Position numbers and translations under genes: made by a program
From: Candidatus Solibacter sp.
GTDB lineage: Bacteria > Acidobacteriota > Terriglobia > Bryobacterales > Bryobacteraceae
NCBI GenBank assembly: GCA_017883355.1
Contig: JADGNS010000037.1
Coordinates: 1-12,458, forward strand
Length of the DNA stretch: 12,458 nt
Reading direction: 5' to 3'
In this document: piece by piece, positions 1-6,709 of the stretch
Layout of the letters: every line of letters starts with the position of its first letter
Position numbering within the stretch: position 1 is the stretch's first letter
Notes under the pieces: model-generated
Told to the model about the DNA's origin: nothing
The model's database searches: none
The model's input: the letters and a program-made list of their open reading frames with translations, nothing else

Positions 1-320
1 GCCGCCATGCCGGAATTCAACGCTTTGCCCCGATACACCACGTGGATCGATTCCTCCAACCCCGTCTTCCCGCTGTCCCACAGGTCCCCCGTATTGGCGC
101 GCAGCGCGGCCTCCGACGAGGCCACCAGGATGCGGTACGCCGATTGCTTCAAGCCGCGTGCCTTGGCGTTCACCGCTGTCAGCACCCAACTCAGCCGAGG
201 TTCGGTAGCGTCGATCCCCAGCGGGTTGACGCGATATTCGCAGCGTAACTGCTGCGGACGGACGGCGGCCGCACCGAAGACCGTGCCCGCCAGAATGAGG
301 AAAAGTGCCAGGCGTTTCAT
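1..320 (-). CDS. alpha-L-rhamnosidase (GH78), N-terminal part only
   Basis: This is the first 106 codons of a secreted glycosidase that runs off the left edge. It starts at the ATG whose complement is at 318-320, with AGGA about 9 bases upstream. Residues 1-18 form a signal peptide (MKRLALFLILAGTVFGAA). The mature part reads LRCEYRVNPLGID, then PRLSW and AYRILVASSEAAL, then GDLWDSGK and a VVYRGKALNSG stretch. This is the order seen at the start of bacterial alpha-L-rhamnosidases, in the Ig-like or beta-sandwich region before the (alpha/alpha)6 catalytic barrel. The family removes terminal L-rhamnose from plant or microbial glycans. The catalytic domain lies outside the window, so activity cannot be checked. 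It lies 48 bases after the sugar isomerase on the same strand and is probably cotranscribed with it. Confidence 0.75.
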   Translation of the reverse strand, partial: MKRLALFLILAGTVFGAAAVRPQQLRCEYRVNPLGIDATEPRLSWVLTAVNAKARGLKQSAYRILVASSEAALRANTGDLWDSGKTGLEESIHVVYRGKALNSGMA

Positions 321-368
321 GAGGTCGTCCTAACCCCGAAACGTAGCACATTACGCAATCGACGCGTC

Positions 369-1334
369 TTACGCCAACGCCGCCCGCATGTACTCCATGC
401 ACCGCTTGACTTCTTCCGGCGAGGTGCGCAGTCCCAGGTACTCGTACTCCACAAAGGCGCGGATCGGGTGCTTCTTCTCCTTGAGCAGCGCCAGCACTTG
501 CTTGATCGGCGTATCGCCGTCGCCGAATTGCTCGTTGGTGCCGTCGTTCTTCTTGCGGTCTTTGATGTGCAGATGCGTAATCCGCTCGTGGTTTTCGCGG
601 ATGTAAGCCACGGCATCGAAGTTGGCGGCGGTAAAGTGGCCGATGTCCAGGTTCACCTTGAAGTACTTGGAAAGCGCCATCCCTTTGGCGAAACTCTCCG
701 CCGACGCAAAGCGGTTGCCATCGGCCACGTTGGAATTGCCGTGCAGCGCCACACAGAACTGGTGGCGGTCCGCGAACGGAGCCACCCGCTGGGCCATACT
801 GAGCGTGGTGGAACTCGCGATCGCCTCCGCGCCCAGCGCTTTGGCATGCTGGAAGGTGGCCTCGATCTCCTCGTCCGTGAAGGCATCGGTGTAGTTCACG
901 GTATAGGCGAACACGCGCACGCCCGCGCTTTCAAATTTTCGCTGGATCGCCTGGAAGTGGGCGGCGGGCGTACTGACGCGCCAACGGCGCAGTGCCTCGC
1001 GATTCCTCTTCTCCAGCGCCAACTGCTCTTCGCTACGCGCCGCCCGCGGGGGCCGCGGCATGCCGTACGGCGCCGGCGCCTCCGGAGGCAGCGCCGCTCC
1101 CGCCGGTTCGATGGTGGGGGAGTACAGTTCAATCTCTCCCACGCGGCAAAACTCGAGCGCCTTGATCACGGCGTCGACGATGTCCTGCCCCTCGGTGCGC
1201 GCAAAGTCGCGGAAGCTGTACGTGCTGGCGCCGAGGCGCACGCCGTTCACGCTCGAATCGATCGCTGCTCCCAGCAGCCCGGACACAGGCAGGCCCGCCA
1301 GGGCGATCTTGCCGAAATCTCTTCTGGAATACAT
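369..1334 (-). CDS. Tat-exported sugar phosphate isomerase/epimerase-like TIM-barrel protein
   Basis: This 321-residue protein belongs to the xylose isomerase-like/AP-endonuclease-2 TIM-barrel superfamily. The ATG at 1334 is preferred because AAGGAG lies 8 bases upstream and residues 3-9 (SRRDFGK) form a twin-arginine signal followed by a hydrophobic stretch. An in-frame ATG at 1355 would add seven residues and has no such support. Candidate metal and catalytic residues are the His in ALHGN (about 198), the Asp and His of NLDIGH (about 230 and 233), the HLHIKD pair (about 254 and 256), and the Glu residues of VEYEY (about 296 and 298). Members isomerise or epimerise sugars or inositol derivatives, and the exact substrate cannot be read from sequence. 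The adjacent rhamnosidase gene suggests a role in breaking down exported or plant-derived sugars. A candidate promoter with TTGCCC and TAGACT lies upstream. Confidence 0.85.
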   Translation of the reverse strand: MYSRRDFGKIALAGLPVSGLLGAAIDSSVNGVRLGASTYSFRDFARTEGQDIVDAVIKALEFCRVGEIELYSPTIEPAGAALPPEAPAPYGMPRPPRAARSEEQLALEKRNREALRRWRVSTPAAHFQAIQRKFESAGVRVFAYTVNYTDAFTDEEIEATFQHAKALGAEAIASSTTLSMAQRVAPFADRHQFCVALHGNSNVADGNRFASAESFAKGMALSKYFKVNLDIGHFTAANFDAVAYIRENHERITHLHIKDRKKNDGTNEQFGDGDTPIKQVLALLKEKKHPIRAFVEYEYLGLRTSPEEVKRCMEYMRAALA

Positions 1335-1365
1335 CGGGCGCTCTCCTTGTGCCACGGCCTTGCAG

Positions 1366-1444
1366 GTAGTCTACTCCCGCCCGGCGCCAATGGGCAAGCC
1401 AACCCAACGAATTTGCGCCCCGCCGCGGCAATCCGCTAGACTAC
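1366..1444. promoter_or_regulatory. candidate symmetric divergent promoter pair
   Basis: Both strands of this intergenic region carry a -35-like box, an 18-base spacer and the same -10-like hexamer TAGACT. On the minus strand, TTGCCC (complement at 1392-1397) and TAGACT (complement at 1368-1373) point to the isomerase. On the plus strand, TTGCGC (1413-1418) and TAGACT (1437-1442) point to the haem-motif gene. The outer 8 bases form a perfect inverted repeat, GTAGTCTA at 1366-1373 and TAGACTAC at 1437-1444. The boxes match the general sigma-70 pattern only moderately, so this is a prediction. Confidence 0.35.
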
Positions 1445-1451
1445 TCACAGT

Positions 1452-2846
1452 TTGCCGAAGCCCCGCAAAGTTACCCTTCTCTCAGCACCGGCGATGGCCT
1501 TTGTCGCCTGCTGCCTGGCGGCCACCGCCGTCTGGGGCGGCACCTGTCCCACGCGTCCCGTCCGCTCCGTGACGTCTCCGCAGATCCCCGCCGACGTTTG
1601 CATTCCCGACCCGTTCGTGGACCTCACCATCGACTACTTCGACGACTACTCGTGGCGCGCCTTCGTGGCCATGGTCTGGCCGGTTGCCAAAGGTCAGCGC
1701 GGCGTGCCGGATGCCGGCAAGAATGTAGGCGCTCCCGGCCCCCGCGTGTTTGAAACCTACAAATCGCTCTGGGAGATTTTCCACGACGATGGCTCCGCGC
1801 CGAACCCCGACTTCAACAGCTCCGAAGCCTCGGCCCACAATGCCTGCCGCGCCGATGCCCGGTTCGGCGGCGTGGTGCTGGCCTCCGGAAACGGCATCGA
1901 CGATATCGGCCAGGCGGGGATCGGGGAACTGGTGGGCCCCCTGCTGGCGCAGAACGGCCGGTATGTCCGCTATCAGACCCTCTACAACCGCGTGGAGTTC
2001 GACCAGATCGTGCAAAACAAGTTCTATCTGAGAAGCAGTCTGCCGGTAGTGCCCAGCCCGCGGCCCGATGTTCCCGTGTTCCAGTTCCCCATAGGCTCGA
2101 TCGCAATCAAGGCGGCGTGGTTGGACATGGCGGGCTTTTCCGGCGCGCGCCGCAAGCGATTCTATACGCGGAGCGCCATCGTCAAGGACCCGGCGAGCGG
2201 CAAATGTTCCAGCATCACGGTGGGCCTGGTGGGTCTACACATCGTGCAGAAGACACCCAGCCGGCCGCAATGGATCTGGTCCTCCTTCGAGCAGGTGGAC
2301 ACCGCTCCCAACTTCCAGGGCGCCGTGGGAACCTACACCTTGAACGATGGCACGCCCACGCCCATGCCCGACGAGAATCCGCTGGCGCTCGTGCCGCTGG
2401 CGCGCCAGCCGGCCACCCCGTTCAACGTCATCCGGTCGGCGCGAGCGCCCATCCACTTCGATACCGCGGTCACCAACCGGGGATATCAGGAATTGCTCAA
2501 GAACACGGTCTGGCAATACTACAAGCTGGTGGTGACGCAGTGGCCGCTACAGCCCGGAAATCAGGCGCTGCCGGTGCCCGCTACGCAGACCGGAGAGATC
2601 TTCCATACCTTCCCGGGAACCGGTCCGGGCACTTCCGCCAACTCCGCGTTCGCCAACCTCGCGCTGGAGACCTTCGATCAGGGCCGTCCCGAACTGGGCT
2701 GTATGAGTTGCCATAACCAGGCGCGTATGCGGGCGGATTTCATGTGGAGCGTGCTGGACCACGCGTATCCGGCAAATCTGGCGCCCTGTGGGACAGACGA
2801 TCGCCTTTTGTCGTCTGTCAAACGGCTGTGCTTCGGCAAGCCATGA
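1452..2846 (+). CDS. secreted protein with one C-terminal CXXCH haem c motif, function unknown
   Basis: This 464-residue protein has a basic N-terminus (MPKPRK) and a hydrophobic stretch ending near ATAVWGG, a Sec signal peptide. The CMSCH motif at residues 417-421 is a canonical covalent haem c site, followed by NQARMRADFMWSVLDHAYP. I see no other CXXCH, and I do not recognise the long middle region, which is rich in Trp, Pro and aromatic residues. It may be a periplasmic monohaem cytochrome or a redox-linked enzyme, but the partner and reaction are unknown. The start is uncertain: the TTG at 1452 gives the best signal peptide, the ATG at 1494 would remove the basic n-region, and neither has a clear ribosome site. 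A TAG at 1437-1439 blocks extension upstream. The last 19 residues (446-464) are encoded by and beyond a hairpin repeat, so the C-terminus looks like a recent addition. Confidence 0.75.
   Translation: MPKPRKVTLLSAPAMAFVACCLAATAVWGGTCPTRPVRSVTSPQIPADVCIPDPFVDLTIDYFDDYSWRAFVAMVWPVAKGQRGVPDAGKNVGAPGPRVFETYKSLWEIFHDDGSAPNPDFNSSEASAHNACRADARFGGVVLASGNGIDDIGQAGIGELVGPLLAQNGRYVRYQTLYNRVEFDQIVQNKFYLRSSLPVVPSPRPDVPVFQFPIGSIAIKAAWLDMAGFSGARRKRFYTRSAIVKDPASGKCSSITVGLVGLHIVQKTPSRPQWIWSSFEQVDTAPNFQGAVGTYTLNDGTPTPMPDENPLALVPLARQPATPFNVIRSARAPIHFDTAVTNRGYQELLKNTVWQYYKLVVTQWPLQPGNQALPVPATQTGEIFHTFPGTGPGTSANSAFANLALETFDQGRPELGCMSCHNQARMRADFMWSVLDHAYPANLAPCGTDDRLLSSVKRLCFGKP
2788..2819 (+). repeat. 3'-end hairpin repeat, copy A (inside a coding sequence)
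   Basis: GTGGGACAGACGA opens the element. GACAGACGA (2792-2800) and TCGTCTGTC (2811-2819) form a perfect 9-bp stem around a 10-base loop, TCGCCTTTTG. The same architecture recurs at 4784, 4849 and, shortened, 12344. This copy lies within the last 60 bases of the haem-motif gene and is translated as part of it. Confidence 0.8.
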
Positions 2847-2861
2847 CGGGTCTTTCGCCAC

Positions 2862-3455
2862 TTACAACTTACTAAGTTCGTTGACCCAGACTAACTCGCA
2901 GGCGCCGTTGCCAATATCGGTGCGGGTGAGAGAACTGCGCCATGTGCCGCCGTCGGGGAACTTGATTTCGATAAGGTAGCCGCGGATATCCACCAGATCG
3001 CCGCGGCTGAGGGCGCGCAGGCGGCCGGCCAGTTCCTCGGTGGACGGGACCATGTGCATGTTGGCGGAATGGGCAGTGATCTGCTCTTGCGTAGCGGGAA
3101 GGCGATCGTTGCGGGCCGTCCAGGCGTAGGCGCGGCGCATGCGGTAGAGGTGCAGGCCATCGAGGATCTCCTGGTTGGACATGAGGCGCCAGCCGAGCGT
3201 GAGGTCGACAGGAGAAACCGCGGCGTCGCGGCCCCACCCATAATGTTCCGTGAGCAGCACCCGGGCGCGCACCCGGAAGTTAGCCAGCGCCCTCACCTGG
3301 GAACCCTTGAACTGCCATTCGTGCCGTGTCTCGATGGCTTCCTGATCGGGCTCGTAGGGCACCAGGACGCCCGGCTGGCTCCGCGGTTCGGGGCCGTCCC
3401 AGAAAACCGCCAGAACCAGAAAAGCGGCGCAGGCGAGGAGGATGGCGGCTCTCAT
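2862..3455 (-). CDS. hypothetical envelope protein with N-terminal membrane segment
   Basis: This 197-residue protein starts with a hydrophobic segment (residues about 3-19, ILLACAAFLVLAVF) that is either a signal peptide or a single membrane anchor. The rest looks soluble and periplasmic. Its C-terminal third has a GDLVDIRGYLIEI stretch followed by SSLTRTDIGNGACELVWV, a pattern I associate with conserved uncharacterised proteins of similar size. No catalytic motif is visible. The start codon lies 9 bases after the stop of the 3465-4334 gene, so the two are probably cotranscribed and translationally coupled; the ribosome site is weak, which fits coupling. It converges on the haem-motif gene with only 15 bases between stops. 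Function unknown. Confidence 0.7.
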   Translation of the reverse strand: MRAAILLACAAFLVLAVFWDGPEPRSQPGVLVPYEPDQEAIETRHEWQFKGSQVRALANFRVRARVLLTEHYGWGRDAAVSPVDLTLGWRLMSNQEILDGLHLYRMRRAYAWTARNDRLPATQEQITAHSANMHMVPSTEELAGRLRALSRGDLVDIRGYLIEIKFPDGGTWRSSLTRTDIGNGACELVWVNELSKL

Positions 3456-3464
3456 GACACTCGG

Positions 3465-4334
3465 CTATTTGTCGAAGCGAAGCTGCGAGCCCGCACCGAA
3501 TTCCTGGGCGGTGGCTTGAACGTCTTTGACCAGACGATGGCCGTTCGCGCGGTTTACCGGAACCTGGCGTCCCCAGTAATACAGCACCCGGGAATCCGCA
3601 TTCCAGGGCTCCGAGTAGTGCTGCTCGTTGGAAATCCAGAAGCTGTTCGCGGGATTGTCGAACTTGTCTTTCTGTAAAGCGTATCCCACGCGGAAAGACG
3701 CGCCTTTGCGGAACTGGCTGACCATGGGCTGGCGCGTCACGGTCTCGTAATGAACCACCGGCTGGAATTCGCCGTCGCAGCCGGATTCGGTGACGTCGCC
3801 TTCGATCCGAATGGGGAAGAAGGTCGCGGGATCGAGCTGTATGGTCGCTTTGATCGAAGCCGCGCAGCGCACACTGTACTCGGGCGATTTGGTGCGCGAT
3901 TTATCGGGCAGTACGGAGATCCGTATGGCGGATGCGGATTGTTCCATGACTTTGGCACTGGCGCTCTTGAGCAGGAGCGCGACATCGAACGGCGTGCCGA
4001 TGACGTTGAAGGCCTGACAGCGTTCGTCGGGATCGGCATCTTTCATGTAGGGTGCGCGGCCATCGCCCCACGCGTTGACGGCGTTGCAGCGGCGGCCGTC
4101 GCTGCGGATCACGGATTCGGACGTGACCGAGGGGAAGCGCTGCAGAATCTCGCCGGACTTGTTGAGCAGTTGGCGGGTCTCGACGATGCTCCAGTTCCAG
4201 TGCTTCTCGTTCTGCTGGTTCTTCTCGAATGCGGCGACGGCTTTGGCGAGCAGCGCCGTAGCGTCATCCTGGGCGGCGGCAGGAAATGCGGCGGCGAGAA
4301 ACAACGCCATCAGCCCGAGGCGCGACGTGGTCAT
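3465..4334 (-). CDS. hypothetical secreted protein
   Basis: This 289-residue protein has a clear Sec signal peptide (residues 1-21, ending AAAFPAAA before QDD). The ATG at 4334 has GAAGG six bases upstream, which supports the start. The mature protein begins with an Ala/Lys-rich helix (LLAKAVAAFEKNQQNEKHW), followed by a strand-rich body. It has four cysteines (in RRCNAV, ERCQAF, VRCAAS and SGCDGE) that could form two disulphides in the periplasm. The residues around FFPIRIEGDV and FRKGASFRVGY suggest beta strands, perhaps like periplasmic lipid-binding folds, but I see no family signature. It is the first gene of a two-gene unit with the 2862-3455 gene, so the two products may act together. 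Function not recognised. Confidence 0.7.
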   Translation of the reverse strand: MTTSRLGLMALFLAAAFPAAAQDDATALLAKAVAAFEKNQQNEKHWNWSIVETRQLLNKSGEILQRFPSVTSESVIRSDGRRCNAVNAWGDGRAPYMKDADPDERCQAFNVIGTPFDVALLLKSASAKVMEQSASAIRISVLPDKSRTKSPEYSVRCAASIKATIQLDPATFFPIRIEGDVTESGCDGEFQPVVHYETVTRQPMVSQFRKGASFRVGYALQKDKFDNPANSFWISNEQHYSEPWNADSRVLYYWGRQVPVNRANGHRLVKDVQATAQEFGAGSQLRFDK

Positions 4335-4412
4335 TGATACCTTCAGGCTACTACGAGAGCGATTCGCCCGGGAGCGGTTCGGCCGACTGCGCTAATCTGA
4401 AGCGGGGGTTGC

Positions 4413-4787
4413 ATGCAGGCACTGAAGGCAGTTTTGCTGTCGATGGTTTTAGCCCTGGCGGCGAGCGCAGCGGATGTTTCCGGAACCTGGACCGGCACCT
4501 TGAAGATCACGACGCCGGACGGGCAGACCCAGGACGACACCATCCACCTGATCTTGAAGCAGGACGGCGCGAAGCTCACCGGCACGGCGGGGCCGAGCGC
4601 GGGCGAGCAATTACCCATCGAGAAGGGCGCCGTCGAGGGCAACAAAGTAACCATGGAGGTGCCGGTACCCCAGGGAGCTTTCAAGTTCGATATCGCTCTC
4701 GAAGGCGATCATCTCAAGGGCGACGTGACGCTGGCGGCGCCTGGTCAAACGATCAAAGCGAAAATGGACGCGACCCGCGCGAAGTAG
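4413..4787 (+). CDS. small secreted beta-rich protein, conserved acidobacterial-type family
   Basis: This 124-residue protein has a signal peptide (residues 1-19, cleaved after AASAA) and a mature domain of alternating strands: VSGTWTGTLKI, DTIHLILKQDGAKLTGTAG, LPIEKGAVEGNKVTMEV, FKFDIALEGDHLKGDV. This resembles a compact lipocalin- or calycin-like barrel that occurs widely as a stand-alone secreted protein in soil bacteria. There are no cysteines or catalytic residues to suggest an enzyme. The start at 4413 is the only sensible one for the signal peptide; the purine run GGGGG lies 7 bases upstream, and a -10-like TAATCT sits at 4393-4398. The TAG stop (4785-4787) lies inside a hairpin repeat. 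Binding or structural role only guessed. Confidence 0.75.
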   Translation: MQALKAVLLSMVLALAASAADVSGTWTGTLKITTPDGQTQDDTIHLILKQDGAKLTGTAGPSAGEQLPIEKGAVEGNKVTMEVPVPQGAFKFDIALEGDHLKGDVTLAAPGQTIKAKMDATRAK

Positions 4788-4815
4788 GACAGACGATCGT
4801 TTTATGTCGTCTGTC
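4784..4815 (+). repeat. 3'-end hairpin repeat, copy B (supplies a stop codon)
   Basis: GTAGGACAGACGA matches the GTGGG start of the other copies with one change, G to A, that creates the in-frame TAG stop of the upstream gene. GACAGACGA (4788-4796) pairs perfectly with TCGTCTGTC (4807-4815) around a 10-base loop, TCGTTTTATG. It faces copy C across 33 bases. A hairpin with a T-rich loop at a gene end could terminate transcription or stabilise the message; this is not shown. Confidence 0.8.
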
Positions 4816-4848
4816 GTTTTGCCAAGCCGCGGTGCACTAGCGCGAGTT

Positions 4849-4880
4849 GACAGACCACCAAAGGCGATGGTCTGTCCCAC
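4849..4880 (-). repeat. 3'-end hairpin repeat, copy C (opposite orientation)
   Basis: Read on the minus strand it begins GTGGGACAGACCA, one base after the TAA stop of the TPR gene. Its stem is GACAGACCA (4849-4857) with TGGTCTGTC (4868-4876) and a 10-base loop. Compared with copies A and B, one stem pair has changed on both sides (G:C to C:G), so the 9-bp stem stays perfect. On the minus strand the loop is TCGCCTTTGG, close to copy A's TCGCCTTTTG. Confidence 0.8.
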
Positions 4881-4881
4881 C

Positions 4882-5739
4882 TTAACGCGCGTTCCGGACG
4901 TTCTCCAGCATGGTGCGGGCCGAGGGCAGAGTCTCGGCGGCGCGCTCCAGGTGCGGGATGGACTCGGCGCGCGTGCGCGGATCCAGCGCCAGGATCGATC
5001 CCAGAATCAGGTGCGCCTGCGCAGAGCCGGAATCCAGACGGAGGGCGGCGCGCGCCGACGCGATGGCTTCCGGCAGTCGCTCGAGCCGCCGTTGCGCGTA
5101 GGCGAGATTGCTGAGCAGTAACGCGTTGGGCCCGGCGATGGCGATGGCGCGCGCGAATTCGCCGCGGGCCTCCTCAAAGTGTCCCAGGCGGATATGCTGC
5201 ACGGCGAGGTTGTTGTAAGCCTCCGCGTACTCGGGAGAGATGCGGATAGCTTTTTCGAGTTCTTCCGCGGCCTTTTCGGGCTGGCCGGACGCGGAGAATT
5301 GCTGCGCCGAGACCACCGCCTGAATCGCCTTTCTTGCCGGCGGATGGCGCAACTGCGTGACGGAAATGGTGCCCGGCGCCGCAGGCTGTTTGTGGAACGC
5401 CGGGAGGCGCACGGTCAGGGGTCCGGTTTGCGAGCCCACCGTCACCAACTCCTGATGCACGGGTTCGCCATTCAGAGTAGTTACGCGCAGCGCGTACTCG
5501 CCGTTGCGAATGTCGCGCAGTTGGAAAGTGCCATCGAACTGGACCTCCACGCGATGCGTTTCGCGGGAATGGCTCACGTCTTCCAGTTCGACCCAGTAGT
5601 CTGGTAAGTATACGGGCGTGTCGCTGTGTAGTTCTCCTTTGACGATTGCGGAACTTTCCGGGACTTGCGGCCAGCCGGGAACGCCAAGAGACACGATCGC
5701 CACGAGTGCGGCCATAGGCCGCGGACACCTGTTGCTCAC
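4882..5739 (-). CDS. secreted TPR-repeat protein with N-terminal beta domain
   Basis: This 285-residue exported protein starts at a GTG (complement at 5737-5739) preceded by a strong GGAGG six bases upstream, which decides the start. Residues about 8-25 are a signal peptide ending near PGWPQ. Residues about 30-115 resemble a carboxypeptidase-regulatory or Ig-like beta domain (VEVQFDGTFQLRDIRNGEYALRV, then PLTVRLP). From about residue 135 there are roughly four tetratricopeptide repeats, for example ISPEYAEAYNNLAVQHIRLGHFEEA-type units with the usual Ala, Gly, Tyr and Pro spacing. TPRs mediate protein contacts, so a periplasmic scaffold or assembly role is likely; no partner is visible nearby. 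It converges on the small beta protein, with two facing hairpin repeats between them. It diverges from the PfkB kinase gene. Confidence 0.8.
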   Translation of the reverse strand: MSNRCPRPMAALVAIVSLGVPGWPQVPESSAIVKGELHSDTPVYLPDYWVELEDVSHSRETHRVEVQFDGTFQLRDIRNGEYALRVTTLNGEPVHQELVTVGSQTGPLTVRLPAFHKQPAAPGTISVTQLRHPPARKAIQAVVSAQQFSASGQPEKAAEELEKAIRISPEYAEAYNNLAVQHIRLGHFEEARGEFARAIAIAGPNALLLSNLAYAQRRLERLPEAIASARAALRLDSGSAQAHLILGSILALDPRTRAESIPHLERAAETLPSARTMLENVRNAR

Positions 5740-5848
5740 AGTCTTCCTCCGTTTATTTGTTGCTGAGATTGGGAGCTGTCGGCGTGGACAAACTTGCCTA
5801 CCGTTTCATCATAAGCGAAGGGCTCGCGCAGATCCAATCGAAAGTTTT

Positions 5849-5860
5849 TATAGTTATGAT
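5849..5860 (+). promoter_or_regulatory. candidate -10 region for the PfkB kinase gene
   Basis: In the 130-base divergent gap (5740-5869) an AT-rich stretch holds TATAGT (5849-5854) directly followed by TATGAT (5855-5860), either of which could serve as a -10 box. The start codon at 5870 is only 9 bases after TATGAT, so a transcript using it would have a very short leader containing AGGG. No convincing -35 box is seen. The rest of the gap shows no other signal I can support. Confidence 0.25.
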
Positions 5861-5869
5861 TAGGGCCAG

Positions 5870-6697
5870 ATGACAATCCTCAGCATTGGTGAGATCTTGT
5901 GGGATGTATTTCCCGACTCGGTGCGCCTCGGCGGCGCGCCCTTCAATTTCGCGGTCCACGCTCACCGGCTGGGACACCGCGTGATTTTCCTGAGCGCGGT
6001 GGGAGACGATGAACGCGGCCGCACGGCGCTGGAGCGGGCCGCGGCATTAGGTCTGGCGACAGAGTTCATCCAGGTGGCGCCGGGCCGGCCCACGGGAAGC
6101 GTGTCGGTGCGGCTGGACGCGGAAGGCCATCCCGACTTCACGATTCACCGGCCCGCGGCCTACGATTGCGTGGCGCTCGACGACCGGCAGTTGGACCGGC
6201 TCGCCGAGGTGCGGCCCGACTGGATCTACTTCGGGACGCTGTATCCCATGGAAGGCCGCGCCCGCGAGGTGCTGCGCCGGGTGATGGATGCCGTGCCGGG
6301 TGCGCGGCGCTTTTACGACGTGAATCTGCGGCGCGGCTGTTATACGCCGGAGCTGGTTCGCGAACTGCTCGCGCTCTCTGGCGCGGTGAAGATGAATGAC
6401 GACGAGGCGGACTTATTCCCGGACTTGGGAGAGGCTCCCTCGGTGGCCATCACGCGCGGCGATCGGGGCTGCGTGGTGCGCATCGCGCACGATCGGGCGG
6501 AGTGCCCGGGTTACCCGGTGAAGGTGGCGGACACGGTGGGCGCGGGCGATGCCTTCGCCGCGGCGTTTCTGCACGGCCTGGCGGCGGGCTGGAGCGCGGC
6601 CAGGACGGGCGATTTCGCCAACCGGCTGGGCGCTCTGGTAGCCTCCCGCGCCGGGGCGGTGCCCGAGTGGTCGCCGGCGGAGTTGGGAGTCGAGTAG
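5870..6697 (+). CDS. PfkB-family carbohydrate kinase, fructokinase-like
   Basis: This 275-residue cytosolic kinase belongs to the ribokinase/PfkB family. It transfers a phosphate from ATP to a sugar; fructose is the most likely substrate from overall resemblance, but this is inference. The N-terminal signature ILSIGEILWDVFP supplies the sugar-contacting Asp at 12, followed by the GGAPFNFAVHAHRLG motif (residues about 21-35) and FLSAVGDDERG. The C-terminal PfkB signature ADTVGAGDAFAAAF contains the anion hole GAG and the catalytic base Asp227. SVAITRGDRGCVV marks the nucleotide-site strand. The length is slightly short for the family (usually about 290-320) but no core motif is missing. It is a single-gene unit, divergent from the TPR gene and convergent with the ThuA gene, with 12 bases between stops. 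Confidence 0.88.
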   Translation: MTILSIGEILWDVFPDSVRLGGAPFNFAVHAHRLGHRVIFLSAVGDDERGRTALERAAALGLATEFIQVAPGRPTGSVSVRLDAEGHPDFTIHRPAAYDCVALDDRQLDRLAEVRPDWIYFGTLYPMEGRAREVLRRVMDAVPGARRFYDVNLRRGCYTPELVRELLALSGAVKMNDDEADLFPDLGEAPSVAITRGDRGCVVRIAHDRAECPGYPVKVADTVGAGDAFAAAFLHGLAAGWSAARTGDFANRLGALVASRAGAVPEWSPAELGVE

Positions 6698-6709
6698 GTT
6701 AACGCTCTT

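Noticed and set aside
73..90. A partial match (CTGTCCCAC) to the hairpin repeat arm near the left edge
   Set aside because: It lies inside the rhamnosidase coding sequence (the LWDSGK motif) and has no matching second arm.
468..1439. A 323-codon plus-strand frame opposite the sugar isomerase
   Set aside because: It is a composition shadow of the isomerase gene with no recognisable domain or ribosome site.
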